Of a stretch of DNA of 64,000 bases, positions 34,751-43,867 are shown in pieces. Where the stretch lies: positions 1-64,000 of the forward strand of contig NZ_JAHKQA010000069.1 in NCBI RefSeq assembly GCF_018860705.1, in the 5' to 3' direction. The translations under genes were made by a program, and so were the position numbers. The stretch is from Citreicella sp. C3M06 (GTDB lineage Bacteria > Pseudomonadota > Alphaproteobacteria > Rhodobacterales > Rhodobacteraceae). Position 1 is the stretch's first letter. Every line of letters starts with the position of its first letter. The notes under the pieces were generated by a model. That model worked only from the letters and a program-made list of their open reading frames with translations. It had not been told where the DNA came from and searched no databases.

Positions 34751-36904
34751 ATGCCGGTTTTGAACAGGGCTGGGCGAGGTCGAGTCGCCGCGCGTGCCTG
34801 TGTGCTGGCGGCAACGACCTGCGCCCTGTCCGCCGGGGCGGCCCTGCCACAGGAAAGCCCGTGGATCTGGAATCGCCCGGTGCTGAACTTCATGGGCGTG
34901 CCCGGCATCATCGACATGCCAACGGCGCATTCGGCCCGCGATGCCGATATCGACGTATCGCTATCGATCCTTGACGGCAGCCGCCGCCTGACCGGGCATT
35001 TCCAGATCACGCCGCGCCTGTCGGGCGTGTTCCGCTACGCCAATCTGGACAGCTATCAGGGCATTGACCCCTATTACGACCGCAGCTTCGATTTGCGGTT
35101 CCTGCTGCACGAAGAAACCGCCCGGATGCCCGCCGTGACGGTGGGGCTTCAGGATTTCGGCGGCACCGGCATCTATGCCGGCGAATACCTCGTTGCCACC
35201 AAGACCTTCGGGCGGCTGCGCGCGACCACCGGGCTTGGCTGGGGGCGTTTTGCCGGTCGGGACGGGTTCGACAACCCGCTCGGCCTGTTCAGCGATGAAT
35301 TCAAAACCCGCCCGTCGGGGCCTTCGGGCGTGCAAGGCACCGGCCAACTCGACGCAAAGCAATGGTTCCGCGGCGACGCCGCGCTGTTTGCCGGGCTGCA
35401 ATACGCGGTGAACGACCGGCTGACGCTGTCTGCCGAATACTCGACGGATACCTATTCCAATGAAGAGCAGTACACGTCATTCGAATACCGCTCGCCCGTC
35501 AACGTCGGGCTGTCCTACCGCTATAGCAACAGCCTGTCGATCAGCGGCGCGTGGCTTCACGGCTCTGCCGTGGCCGCCGGGCTGACCTATACGTTCAACC
35601 CAAAGACGCCGAACCGCTATCCCGGCGGATTCGACCGCGCGCCTTTCCCGGTGACTCCGCGCCCCCCCGGCAGCGCCGCCGATCTTGGCTGGACGCAGCT
35701 GGCCGACGCAGACGGCATCCTGCGCGACAACATGCAGCGCTATCTGGCCATCGACGATCTGCTGCTCGAAGGCTTCGACGTCGGGCCGCGCAGCGCCCGG
35801 ATCTCGTTGCGGATGGGCCGCCAGACCGCTCCGGCGCAGGTCATCGGCCGGGTGGCCCGGATGATGACCAACAACCTGCCGCCCTCGGTCGAACGCTACG
35901 ATATCACCCTGATCGACAACAACGGTCTGGCGGTCAGCACGGTGACGCTTACCCGCTCCGACCTCGAAGAACTCGAGCACGCGCCCGATGGCGCATGGCA
36001 AAGCTTTGCCCGCGCCAAAATCGTGTCAGCGCAGGATTTGCCCACCGTTGTCGATGCCGCCTACCCGAAAGCCAGCTGGCGGTTGGGGCCGTATCTCGAG
36101 GCGAGCTATTTCGACCCCGAAAGCCCGATCCGCCTGACCTTCGGCGCCGAACTTAGCGGCCGTTACGAGCCAGCCCCCGGGCTGGTGCTGCAAGGCGCGC
36201 TGCGCCAGAAGCTTGCGGGCAATGCCGGCGATCTGCCCACATCGAACTCGGTGCTGGAACATGTGCGGTCCGACAACGCGCGCTACGCCGATCAGGACGG
36301 CATCACGATGCCGAGCCTGACAGCGGCGAAATTCTTCCGGCCGGGCGAGGATGTTTTTGGCCGCATCACCGCTGGCTGGTTCGAGCCGATGTTCGGCGGC
36401 CTTTCCGGAGAGGTGCTGTGGAAGCCGGTCGACAGCCGCCTCGGCCTCGGGCTTGAAATCAACTATGCCAAGCAGCGCGAGTACGAACAGGGCTTCGGTT
36501 TTCAGTCTTATGACGTCTGGACCGGCCACGCCTCGGCCTATTGGCAAGGCGATGGCGGCTTTGCCTACCAGCTTGATGCCGGGCGCTATCTTGCCGGCGA
36601 CTGGGGCGCGACACTAGGCATAGACCGCACCTTCGGCAACGGCATCAGCATCGGCGCCTTTGCCACGCTGACCGATGTCAGCTTCGACGATTTCGGCGAA
36701 GGCTCGTTCGACAAGGGCATTCGCTTCGACATTCCGCTGTCCGCCCTCACAGGCCAGCGCACCCGTGCCAGCATCTCGCGGACGATCCGTCCGGTGCAGC
36801 GGGACGGCGGCGCTCGACTGGAGGTCGACGGACGTCTTTACGAACAGGTGCGCGATTTCCAACAACCGGCGCTGCAATCCGACTGGGGGCGGTTCTGGCG
36901 ATGA
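34751..36904 (+). CDS. YjbH/GfcD-type exopolysaccharide outer-membrane protein
   Basis: This 717-residue protein matches the YjbH domain family (GfcD in group 4 capsule operons), a large outer-membrane beta-barrel linked to exopolysaccharide secretion. A signal peptide (about 1-35) is followed by NFMGVPGIIDMPTAHSARD, the hallmark N-terminal block, then LGWGRFAGRDGFDNPLGLF and many amphipathic beta strands up to the C-terminus (DFQQPALQSDWGRFWR). ATG 34751 is favoured over ATG 34745 and an ATG at 34712 because GGAG lies 7 bases upstream. It overlaps the YjbF-like gene by 4 bp. Confidence 0.88.
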   Translation: MPVLNRAGRGRVAARACVLAATTCALSAGAALPQESPWIWNRPVLNFMGVPGIIDMPTAHSARDADIDVSLSILDGSRRLTGHFQITPRLSGVFRYANLDSYQGIDPYYDRSFDLRFLLHEETARMPAVTVGLQDFGGTGIYAGEYLVATKTFGRLRATTGLGWGRFAGRDGFDNPLGLFSDEFKTRPSGPSGVQGTGQLDAKQWFRGDAALFAGLQYAVNDRLTLSAEYSTDTYSNEEQYTSFEYRSPVNVGLSYRYSNSLSISGAWLHGSAVAAGLTYTFNPKTPNRYPGGFDRAPFPVTPRPPGSAADLGWTQLADADGILRDNMQRYLAIDDLLLEGFDVGPRSARISLRMGRQTAPAQVIGRVARMMTNNLPPSVERYDITLIDNNGLAVSTVTLTRSDLEELEHAPDGAWQSFARAKIVSAQDLPTVVDAAYPKASWRLGPYLEASYFDPESPIRLTFGAELSGRYEPAPGLVLQGALRQKLAGNAGDLPTSNSVLEHVRSDNARYADQDGITMPSLTAAKFFRPGEDVFGRITAGWFEPMFGGLSGEVLWKPVDSRLGLGLEINYAKQREYEQGFGFQSYDVWTGHASAYWQGDGGFAYQLDAGRYLAGDWGATLGIDRTFGNGISIGAFATLTDVSFDDFGEGSFDKGIRFDIPLSALTGQRTRASISRTIRPVQRDGGARLEVDGRLYEQVRDFQQPALQSDWGRFWR

Positions 36905-37548
36905 AAATAGCATCCATGGCATTGCTCTGCGCTCTGGCGCTTGCCGCCTGCAGCAGCGATGGCGCAACGAAAAAGACGTTCACCGAGCTGAGCGCTCTGA
37001 TCAGGGTCAGCAAAGCGCCCGCGGTCAATCTGCGCGCGCAGCTGACCCCCGAGATCGCCGCCCAGACCGACGCTCCGCTGTTCCTGCTGACGCTGCCACA
37101 GCGCGACGCGGCGCAGGCGCTGTTCGCGCAGGAACAAACCAGCGGTGCCAATACGTCGTGGCGATCCGGATCTGGTGAAGGCATCGTGCTGCAAGGCGGT
37201 GTGCTGCAGGCGACACGGGGTCTTGGCGGCGACCTGATCACTTCGGATGTGGCGGATGTGCGCGCCGCGCTGGCCGGTCGCATCCATCGGGGCGAGCGGG
37301 TGCACCGGCATCTCGACGGCGAAGACAAGCTGATCGCCGAGGCCTATGTCTGCGACTACACCCGCAGCGCAGACAGCACGCAGGCCTATTTCCAGACCCT
37401 GCCCGCGACGCGAATCAACGAAAGCTGCACCGGACTGGTGCAGGAGTTCGACAATACCTACTGGGTCGACGGCACTGGCCGGGTTCTGCGCGCAATCGAA
37501 TGGGCCGGCCCGGCCATCGGCTATATCGAGCGCGAACAGCTTCAATAG
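36901..37548 (+). CDS. YjbF/GfcB family lipoprotein
   Basis: A 215-residue lipoprotein with lipobox LALAAC (cysteine about residue 17), followed by a YjbF-type beta domain with FLLTLPQRDAAQALF, GIVLQGGVLQATRGLGGDLI (about 95-114) and NTYWVDGTGRVLRAIEWAGP near the C-terminus. YjbF/GfcB proteins are required with YjbH for exopolysaccharide or capsule secretion. It overlaps the YjbH gene by 4 bp. A GC-rich hairpin follows the stop. Confidence 0.88.
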   Translation: MKIASMALLCALALAACSSDGATKKTFTELSALIRVSKAPAVNLRAQLTPEIAAQTDAPLFLLTLPQRDAAQALFAQEQTSGANTSWRSGSGEGIVLQGGVLQATRGLGGDLITSDVADVRAALAGRIHRGERVHRHLDGEDKLIAEAYVCDYTRSADSTQAYFQTLPATRINESCTGLVQEFDNTYWVDGTGRVLRAIEWAGPAIGYIEREQLQ

Positions 37549-37555
37549 GCCGACA

Positions 37556-37578
37556 CTCCGCCGCCCCGGGCGGCGGAG
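37556..37578 (+). terminator. GC-rich hairpin after the YjbF-like gene
   Basis: A perfect 10-bp stem (CTCCGCCGCC / GGCGGCGGAG) with a 3-nt loop starts 7 bp after the stop codon. No T-tract follows, so it may attenuate transcription or protect the 3' end of the YjbH-YjbF message. Confidence 0.5.
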
Positions 37579-37759
37579 ACATCGAATCCACCAAAAACTC
37601 ATTCTATTGTGCTGAAACTCTGCGCGACAAGACCGCGCGCCGGGCAGTTGGCATTGCAGCACCGGCCAAAGGCTGGCAAAAGCAGCCACAAGGGGTTGCG
37701 AATATCTGTACCTGTGCAACCTTGGTGATGTGTAACGAGTTCATTGTTGGAGTTATGAC

Positions 37760-38008
37760 ATGGTTCATGTCAGATCTGCGCCCTGCCGCGTGCCTTTTCT
37801 GGTTGCGGCGCTTCTTCTGCCTGCAACAGGCAGCCAAGCGCAGGACGTTGTCCCGAGATATCCCGAAGAGCCAAGCGAAGCATCGCCGCTGCTTCCAACC
37901 CCGTCGTTGACCACGACGGCGCTGCTGACTGCCACTTCGACGTCGGACGGAGGGTCCTCCGGCAGTACCAGCAGCACCAGCAGCACCAGTTCGACCGTCC
38001 GCGACTAA
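37760..38008 (+). CDS. Small secreted Ser/Thr-rich protein, YjbE/GfcA-like (copy 1)
   Basis: An 82-residue protein with a signal peptide (hydrophobic core FLVAALLLPATGSQAQ) and a short mature part DVVPRYPEEPSEASPLLPTP, then LTTTALLTATSTSDGG and a Ser/Thr tail (SSGSTSSTSSTSSTVRD). The layout, size and low-complexity tail resemble E. coli YjbE/GfcA, the first product of yjb/gfc operons. Copy 2 lies 171 bp downstream and shares the pattern (secretion, RxP, LLPT, TLI/ALL helix, Ser/Thr tail). The role is unknown; secretion with the exopolysaccharide is inferred. Confidence 0.7.
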   Translation: MVHVRSAPCRVPFLVAALLLPATGSQAQDVVPRYPEEPSEASPLLPTPSLTTTALLTATSTSDGGSSGSTSSTSSTSSTVRD

Positions 38009-38179
38009 GTTCGGACACCGCGCGCCGCACTCACAACGGCGCACGGATTGGGCATTGGCCGATTTTCAAGCACCGGGACAACACCCGGCGCAATAATTTT
38101 GCTTGCCTTCACAACACGCTTTGCGTGCAGCCCTCTGAAATGTTATCGGAAGGAAACGTCTTTCAGAGGAAATCTCGCA

Positions 38180-38413
38180 ATGACTCGCATTCTTGCACTC
38201 GCCGTCGCAGGCCTAATTACCCTCGCACCGATCGCTCAGGCTCAGGAAGTCGCAACGCGCGACCCCAATATCAGCACGCAAAGCACCCTGCTGCTGCCTA
38301 CGACCACGCTGATCGCAGGCTCCATGGCTGCCGTCGTGGTTCTTGCTGTCTCCAGCAGTCAGTCGACCTCTTCAACCTCGTCAACCAGCACCAGCACGAC
38401 CTCCCGGCAGTAA
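38180..38413 (+). CDS. Small secreted Ser/Thr-rich protein, YjbE/GfcA-like (copy 2)
   Basis: A 77-residue protein with signal peptide MTRILALAVAGLITLAPIAQA, then QEVATRDPNISTQSTLLLPT, a hydrophobic segment TTLIAGSMAAVVVLAVSSS, and a Ser/Thr-only tail (SQSTSSTSSTSTSTTSRQ). It is clearly built like copy 1 and like YjbE/GfcA. The start at 38180 follows AGAGGA by 9 bases; an upstream in-frame ATG was rejected because it would bury the signal peptide. A strong terminator follows, so these small genes may be expressed as short separate messages. Confidence 0.75.
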   Translation: MTRILALAVAGLITLAPIAQAQEVATRDPNISTQSTLLLPTTTLIAGSMAAVVVLAVSSSQSTSSTSSTSTSTTSRQ

Positions 38414-38449
38414 GCGCCAAAACACTTTGCACAAAAACAATACCGACTG

Positions 38450-38477
38450 AGGCGAACCTGCATCGGGTTCGCCTTTT
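38450..38477 (+). terminator. Rho-independent terminator after the second small gene
   Basis: A perfect 9-bp stem (AGGCGAACC / GGTTCGCCT) with a 7-nt loop is followed by TTT. It separates the two small secreted-protein genes from the Wza-like gene, which must therefore have its own promoter or depend on read-through. Confidence 0.85.
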
Positions 38478-38571
38478 CGCTGCCGGTTTGGTGGCGTGAA
38501 GACCCTTTTGACAGTACTGCTTTCGAAAGAAGAAGCGGCTCACCGACAGACCATCGAGACGAGGACGAGAC

Positions 38572-39942
38572 ATGGCCAAGAACACTTTCAGGGGACTCGC
38601 CGCAGCGAGTCTGTTGGCGCTAGGGGCCTGCGGCGTTGCCTACCAGTCACCCTCGGTGAACCCGGTGCGTGGCAGTGATGCCAAGGTCCGGGTGCTCAAG
38701 ATCACGCCCGAAAGCACCATCGTTGCCAATCGCTCGGACTATGCGCCCAAGGAATTGCCGCCGTTCTTCTTCAACACCGCCGGGGGTGGCAATGTCCGGC
38801 CCGGCGTGGGCAGCGCCCCTGCCCCGGTGGTCGAATATCAAAGCAAACCTTCCTCGCTTCAGACCCGCGTTCCCCCTGCGCCCGCAACCGGCCCCTACCA
38901 GATCGGCGTCGGTGACGTGCTGCTGCTTGCCACGCCGCAGGCCGGCTCGACCGTCGAGCAGCTGACCGGCCTTCTGGCCGCCACCAACTCGCGCCAAGGC
39001 TATACCGTGCAGGACGATGGCGCGATCGCGATCCCCAATGTCGGGCGGATTCAGGTCGCCGGATTGACCATCGACGAGGCCGAGAACAGCCTGTTCCAGC
39101 GGCTTGTCGAGAATGACATCGAACCGACCTTCAGCCTTGAAGTCACCGAGTTCAACTCGAAGAAAGTGTCAATCGGTGGCGCCGTCGCGAACCCGACCGT
39201 TGCGCCGATCACCCTGACGCCGCTGTACCTCGACGAGGCGCTTGCCGCTGCCGGGGGCGTCAACGCCGCCGATCTCGATTATGCGTCGGTGCGGATCTAT
39301 CGCGACGGCACGATCTACCAGATTCCGCTTGATGAGCTGTATTCCAACCGCAGCCTTGCACGGGTGCAGCTTGCCGACGGCGACGCCGTGTTCGTCGATA
39401 CCCAATACGAGCTGACCCGGGCGCAGGCCTATTTCGAGGAACGCATCCGCCTTGCGGAATTCCGGCAATCCTCGCGTATTTCCGCGCTGAACGAGCTGTC
39501 CGCGGAGGTCTCGCTGCGCCGTCAGGACATGTCCGAAGCACGCACGAACTATACCACCCGGCTCGAGCTGGATTCGGTGGACCGCGATTACGTCTATCTT
39601 GCCGGCGAGGTCGCAAACCAGTCGCGCTACACGCTGCCCTTCGGCAAGACGGCCTCGCTGGCCGACGCGCTCTATTCCAATGGTGGCATACCGACCCAAT
39701 CCGGAAACGTGCGCGAAATCTACGTGCTGCGCGGCTCTGCCGATGCGCGGGAATTCGGCGCGATCACCGCTTGGCAGCTTGACGCGCGCGATGCGACGAA
39801 CCTGCTTCTTGCCACCCGCTTCGAGCTGCGCCCGAACGATGTGGTCTTTGTTGCAGAGCAACCGGTCACACGCTGGAGCCGCGTGGTCAACCAGATCACC
39901 CCGTCGCTGATCGTCAGCGCCACGAACGCCGCAACGAATTAA
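38572..39942 (+). CDS. Wza/GfcE-type polysaccharide export lipoprotein
   Basis: A 456-residue outer-membrane polysaccharide export protein (OPX). A signal peptide with lipobox LLALGAC (cysteine about 20) is followed by a Poly_export domain (YQIGVGDVLLLATPQ about 104-118; AIAIPNVGRIQVAGLTIDEA), then SLBB-type domains (KVSIGGAVANPTVAPITL; and DYVYLAGEVANQSRYTLPFG about 342-361). Between them lies an unusual charged helical stretch (about 280-335, ELTRAQAYFEERIRLAEFRQ...) not typical of short Wza proteins. It likely forms the outer-membrane exit channel. No inner-membrane Wzc-like kinase is nearby. Confidence 0.9.
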   Translation: MAKNTFRGLAAASLLALGACGVAYQSPSVNPVRGSDAKVRVLKITPESTIVANRSDYAPKELPPFFFNTAGGGNVRPGVGSAPAPVVEYQSKPSSLQTRVPPAPATGPYQIGVGDVLLLATPQAGSTVEQLTGLLAATNSRQGYTVQDDGAIAIPNVGRIQVAGLTIDEAENSLFQRLVENDIEPTFSLEVTEFNSKKVSIGGAVANPTVAPITLTPLYLDEALAAAGGVNAADLDYASVRIYRDGTIYQIPLDELYSNRSLARVQLADGDAVFVDTQYELTRAQAYFEERIRLAEFRQSSRISALNELSAEVSLRRQDMSEARTNYTTRLELDSVDRDYVYLAGEVANQSRYTLPFGKTASLADALYSNGGIPTQSGNVREIYVLRGSADAREFGAITAWQLDARDATNLLLATRFELRPNDVVFVAEQPVTRWSRVVNQITPSLIVSATNAATN

Positions 39943-40009
39943 GCAAGACTGGCCGGGCGTTGTTCTACAGCGCTCTGGCTTTTTCGCACAATCGTGCCAG
40001 ATCCAGCTC

Positions 40010-40783
40010 ATGAGACTGTTTTCACGGCGCAAGCCCGCCCCCACCCTTGCCCGGCCCTGCCGGGTATTCGACACCCCCATCGCCCCCGAAGCGCCGTTCT
40101 GGGCGATCGGTGACGTTCACGGCTGTGCCGGGCTGCTCGATGGTCTGTTCGACCGGATGTTCGGCCAAGGCAGTCCGGCATCGATGCTGATCATGCTTGG
40201 CGACTACGTAGATCGCGGTGACGACAGCCTTCAGGTCCTGCGACGCCTGCACGGCATCCATGCAGAGCTTGGCCACAAGGCAGTGGTCTGTCTGCGCGGC
40301 AACCACGAGCAGATGTTTATCGACTTTCTCGACCGCCCCGACACCACCGGGCCGCGATGGGTCCGGCATGGCGGGCTGCAGACTCTGGCCAGCTTCGGTG
40401 TCCCCGCCCCGCGTCCCAGCGCCGAGCCCGCGCAGTGGAACGAGGCACGCGACCGGGTGCGCGAGACGATGGGCGCGCCGATGGAACGCTGGCTGCGCGC
40501 CCTGCCCTCTAGCTGGATGTCGGGCAACGTCTTCGCCTGCCACGCCGGGGCCGATCCGGCGCGTTCGGTGGAGCATCAGGATGAGTCGGTGCTGACATGG
40601 GGCCATGCGGATTTCGAAAAGGAAGTCCGCGACGATGGCATCTGGGTTCTGCATGGCCACACCATTGTTACCACGGCCAACGCGACGTCGGGGCGTATCG
40701 CGCTCGATACCGGGGCCTATGCCACCGGCAAACTGAGCGCGGCGTTGATCGAACCCGGCAACGTCACGTTCGTCTCGACCTGA
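40010..40783 (+). CDS. PPP-family metallophosphoesterase (Ser/Thr phosphatase-like)
   Basis: A 257-residue calcineurin-type phosphoesterase with all the metal-binding motifs of PPP phosphatases: GDVHG (about 34-38), GDYVDRGD (about 63-70), GNHE (about 96-99), and later HxGADP and HGHT (about 217). Members hydrolyse phosphoproteins or diadenosine polyphosphates. It begins 67 bp after the Wza-like gene, the place where gfc operons carry a tyrosine phosphatase, so a regulatory role in export is possible but only an inference. Confidence 0.88.
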   Translation: MRLFSRRKPAPTLARPCRVFDTPIAPEAPFWAIGDVHGCAGLLDGLFDRMFGQGSPASMLIMLGDYVDRGDDSLQVLRRLHGIHAELGHKAVVCLRGNHEQMFIDFLDRPDTTGPRWVRHGGLQTLASFGVPAPRPSAEPAQWNEARDRVRETMGAPMERWLRALPSSWMSGNVFACHAGADPARSVEHQDESVLTWGHADFEKEVRDDGIWVLHGHTIVTTANATSGRIALDTGAYATGKLSAALIEPGNVTFVST

Positions 40784-40820
40784 GCGAAGGCAGGCGCTCG
40801 GCGCCGGATAGCCGCCCGCC

Positions 40821-40912
40821 TTGGCGTGCTTACAGCACTTCCACGCCGGCGCGCTTACAGCAGTTCTTACTTGGCGTGCTTACAGCACTGTTTCTTGGCG
40901 TGCTTACAGCAC
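40821..40912. repeat. Four palindromic repeats at the 3' end of the cation efflux gene
   Basis: A unit of about 18-19 bp, TTGGCGTGCTTACAGCACT, occurs at 40821-40839, 40871-40889 and 40894-40911, with a diverged copy (GGCGCGCTTACAGCAG) near 40849-40864. Repeat starts are about 23-28 bp apart. Each unit contains the inverted repeat GTGCT-TAC-AGCAC. The last copy includes the final codons and TAA of the cation efflux gene (minus strand), so the other copies are probably duplications of that gene end. It is not a CRISPR: spacers are 4-10 bp and there are no cas genes. Confidence 0.85.
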
Positions 40913-41791
40913 GACGATCCCGCTGTGCTTTGCCTTGTGCTCGGGTTCGACGTGGATGGTAACGCGGCTGCCCTCAAAGGCATTGTGCAACGCTGTCTCG
41001 ATCCGGTCGCAGATGTCATGCGCCGACTCGACGCTCATCTCGCCCGGCACCACGAGGTGGAACTCGACAAACAGCGCCCGCCCGGCACGGCGCGAGCGCA
41101 GATCATGCGCCTCGACCGCGCCCTCGGCATTGGCCGAGATCAGCACCCGCAGCTGCTCGATCTCGCCTTCCGGGGCGGCTTCGTCCATCAGCCCGCCGAC
41201 GGAATGGCGCATCACTTGCCAGCCAGACCACAGGATGTTGAGCGCCACCAGCGCCGCCAGCAACGGATCGAGCCACGCCCAGCCGGTCAGCACCGCCGCA
41301 ACCACCCCGATTGTCACCCCCACCGACGACACCACGTCGGTCAGCAAATGCTTGCCATCCGCCTCGAGCGCGGGCGAGCGCAGCCGCCGCGCCGTGCGCA
41401 GCAGAATCATGCACCAGAGCGCATTGATCATCCCGGCCACAAGGTTGATCGCGAGCCCCGTCCAGGGCGCGTCGATCATGCGCGGGTGCTGCCAGCCGTC
41501 CCACGCCTCGCGCAGGATGAGAATGGCAGCGACCACGATCAGCACACCTTCAAGCACGGCGCTGAAATACTCGGCCTTGTGATGGCCATAGGGGTGATCG
41601 GCATCGGCCGGCATGGCCGAAATGCGCAGCGCCACAAGCGCCGCAAGCGCGGTGGCGACATTGACGATGCTTTCCAAGGCGTCCGACAACAAGGCGACCG
41701 ATCCGGTCAGCCACCATGCCAGCGTCTTCAGGGCAAGAACCGCGATACCCACGACAACGCTGCCGTAGGCGATTTTCAGGACCTGGCTCAT
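40904..41791 (-). CDS. Cation diffusion facilitator (CDF) metal efflux protein
   Basis: A 295-residue inner-membrane metal/proton antiporter of the CDF family. It has about six transmembrane segments, SVALLSDALESIVN in TM2 (metal site), HPYGHHKAEYFSA (about 66-78), LEADGKHLLTDVVSS in TM5 (second half of the site, about 143-157), and a cytoplasmic C-terminal domain with RSRRAGRALFVEFHLVVPGE. The Asp/His pattern suggests Zn2+ or Fe2+, but specificity is not certain. Its last codons lie within the palindromic repeat cluster. Confidence 0.92.
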   Translation of the reverse strand: MSQVLKIAYGSVVVGIAVLALKTLAWWLTGSVALLSDALESIVNVATALAALVALRISAMPADADHPYGHHKAEYFSAVLEGVLIVVAAILILREAWDGWQHPRMIDAPWTGLAINLVAGMINALWCMILLRTARRLRSPALEADGKHLLTDVVSSVGVTIGVVAAVLTGWAWLDPLLAALVALNILWSGWQVMRHSVGGLMDEAAPEGEIEQLRVLISANAEGAVEAHDLRSRRAGRALFVEFHLVVPGEMSVESAHDICDRIETALHNAFEGSRVTIHVEPEHKAKHSGIVVL

Positions 41792-41876
41792 GACTGCCTC
41801 TGTGCCGTCTTGTCGGGAATGCCGCTGATAGCGAAGCGGTCCCGAGTGCGCAACAGTGCACCCGGATCGCGGTGGC

Positions 41877-42299
41877 CTACTTTTTCAGCGCATCCCGGAT
41901 ATCGATCAGGATGTCGAGCTGCGACGGCCCGGTCTCGACCTCGGGGGCGACCTCATCGGGCTTTTCGGCGGCGGATTTGACCCGGTTCACCATCTTGACC
42001 AGCATGAAAACCACAAAGGCGATGATGAAGAAGTTGATGATCGCCGTGATGAACGAGCCATAGGCAAACACCGTCGCGCCAGCTTCACGCGCGGCATCAA
42101 GGCTGGCGTAGCTGGCATCGCCCATCGTCCAGTACAGGTTGGTGAAATCAATGCCGCCAGTGAACAGCCCGACGATGGGGTTGATCATGTCCTGAACAAG
42201 CGATTGCACGATGGCGGTAAAGGCGGCGCCGATGATGATGCCCACCGCCATGTCCATGACATTGCCCTTGGCGATAAAATCCTTGAATTCCTGAATCAC
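41877..42299 (-). CDS. mscL: Large-conductance mechanosensitive channel MscL
   Basis: MscL opens under membrane tension to release solutes during osmotic downshock. The 140-residue protein reads [20 protein letters not shown] (N-terminal helix and TM1 with the gate), followed by [20 protein letters not shown] and a second TM segment (about 80-103). The start is a GTG at 42299 preceded by GGGAGA; the longer frame from an ATG 75 bases upstream adds residues not found in the family. Confidence 0.93.
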   Translation of the reverse strand: MIQEFKDFIAKGNVMDMAVGIIIGAAFTAIVQSLVQDMINPIVGLFTGGIDFTNLYWTMGDASYASLDAAREAGATVFAYGSFITAIINFFIIAFVVFMLVKMVNRVKSAAEKPDEVAPEVETGPSQLDILIDIRDALKK

Positions 42300-43828
<1,529 letters not shown>

Positions 43829-43867
43829 CCTTTCAGCCGCGCCCAAAGCGCGGCAAACTAGGACCGA

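Noticed and set aside
40821-40912. Repeat cluster considered as a CRISPR array
   Set aside because: Units are only about 18 bp, separated by 4-10 bp, one copy is degenerate, one overlaps a gene end, and there are no cas genes.
40821-41980. Open frames on the plus strand opposite the cation efflux gene (for example MACLQHFHAGAL...)
   Set aside because: The repeated segment at their N-terminus is simply the palindromic repeats read in frame; the rest is antisense to the CDF gene.
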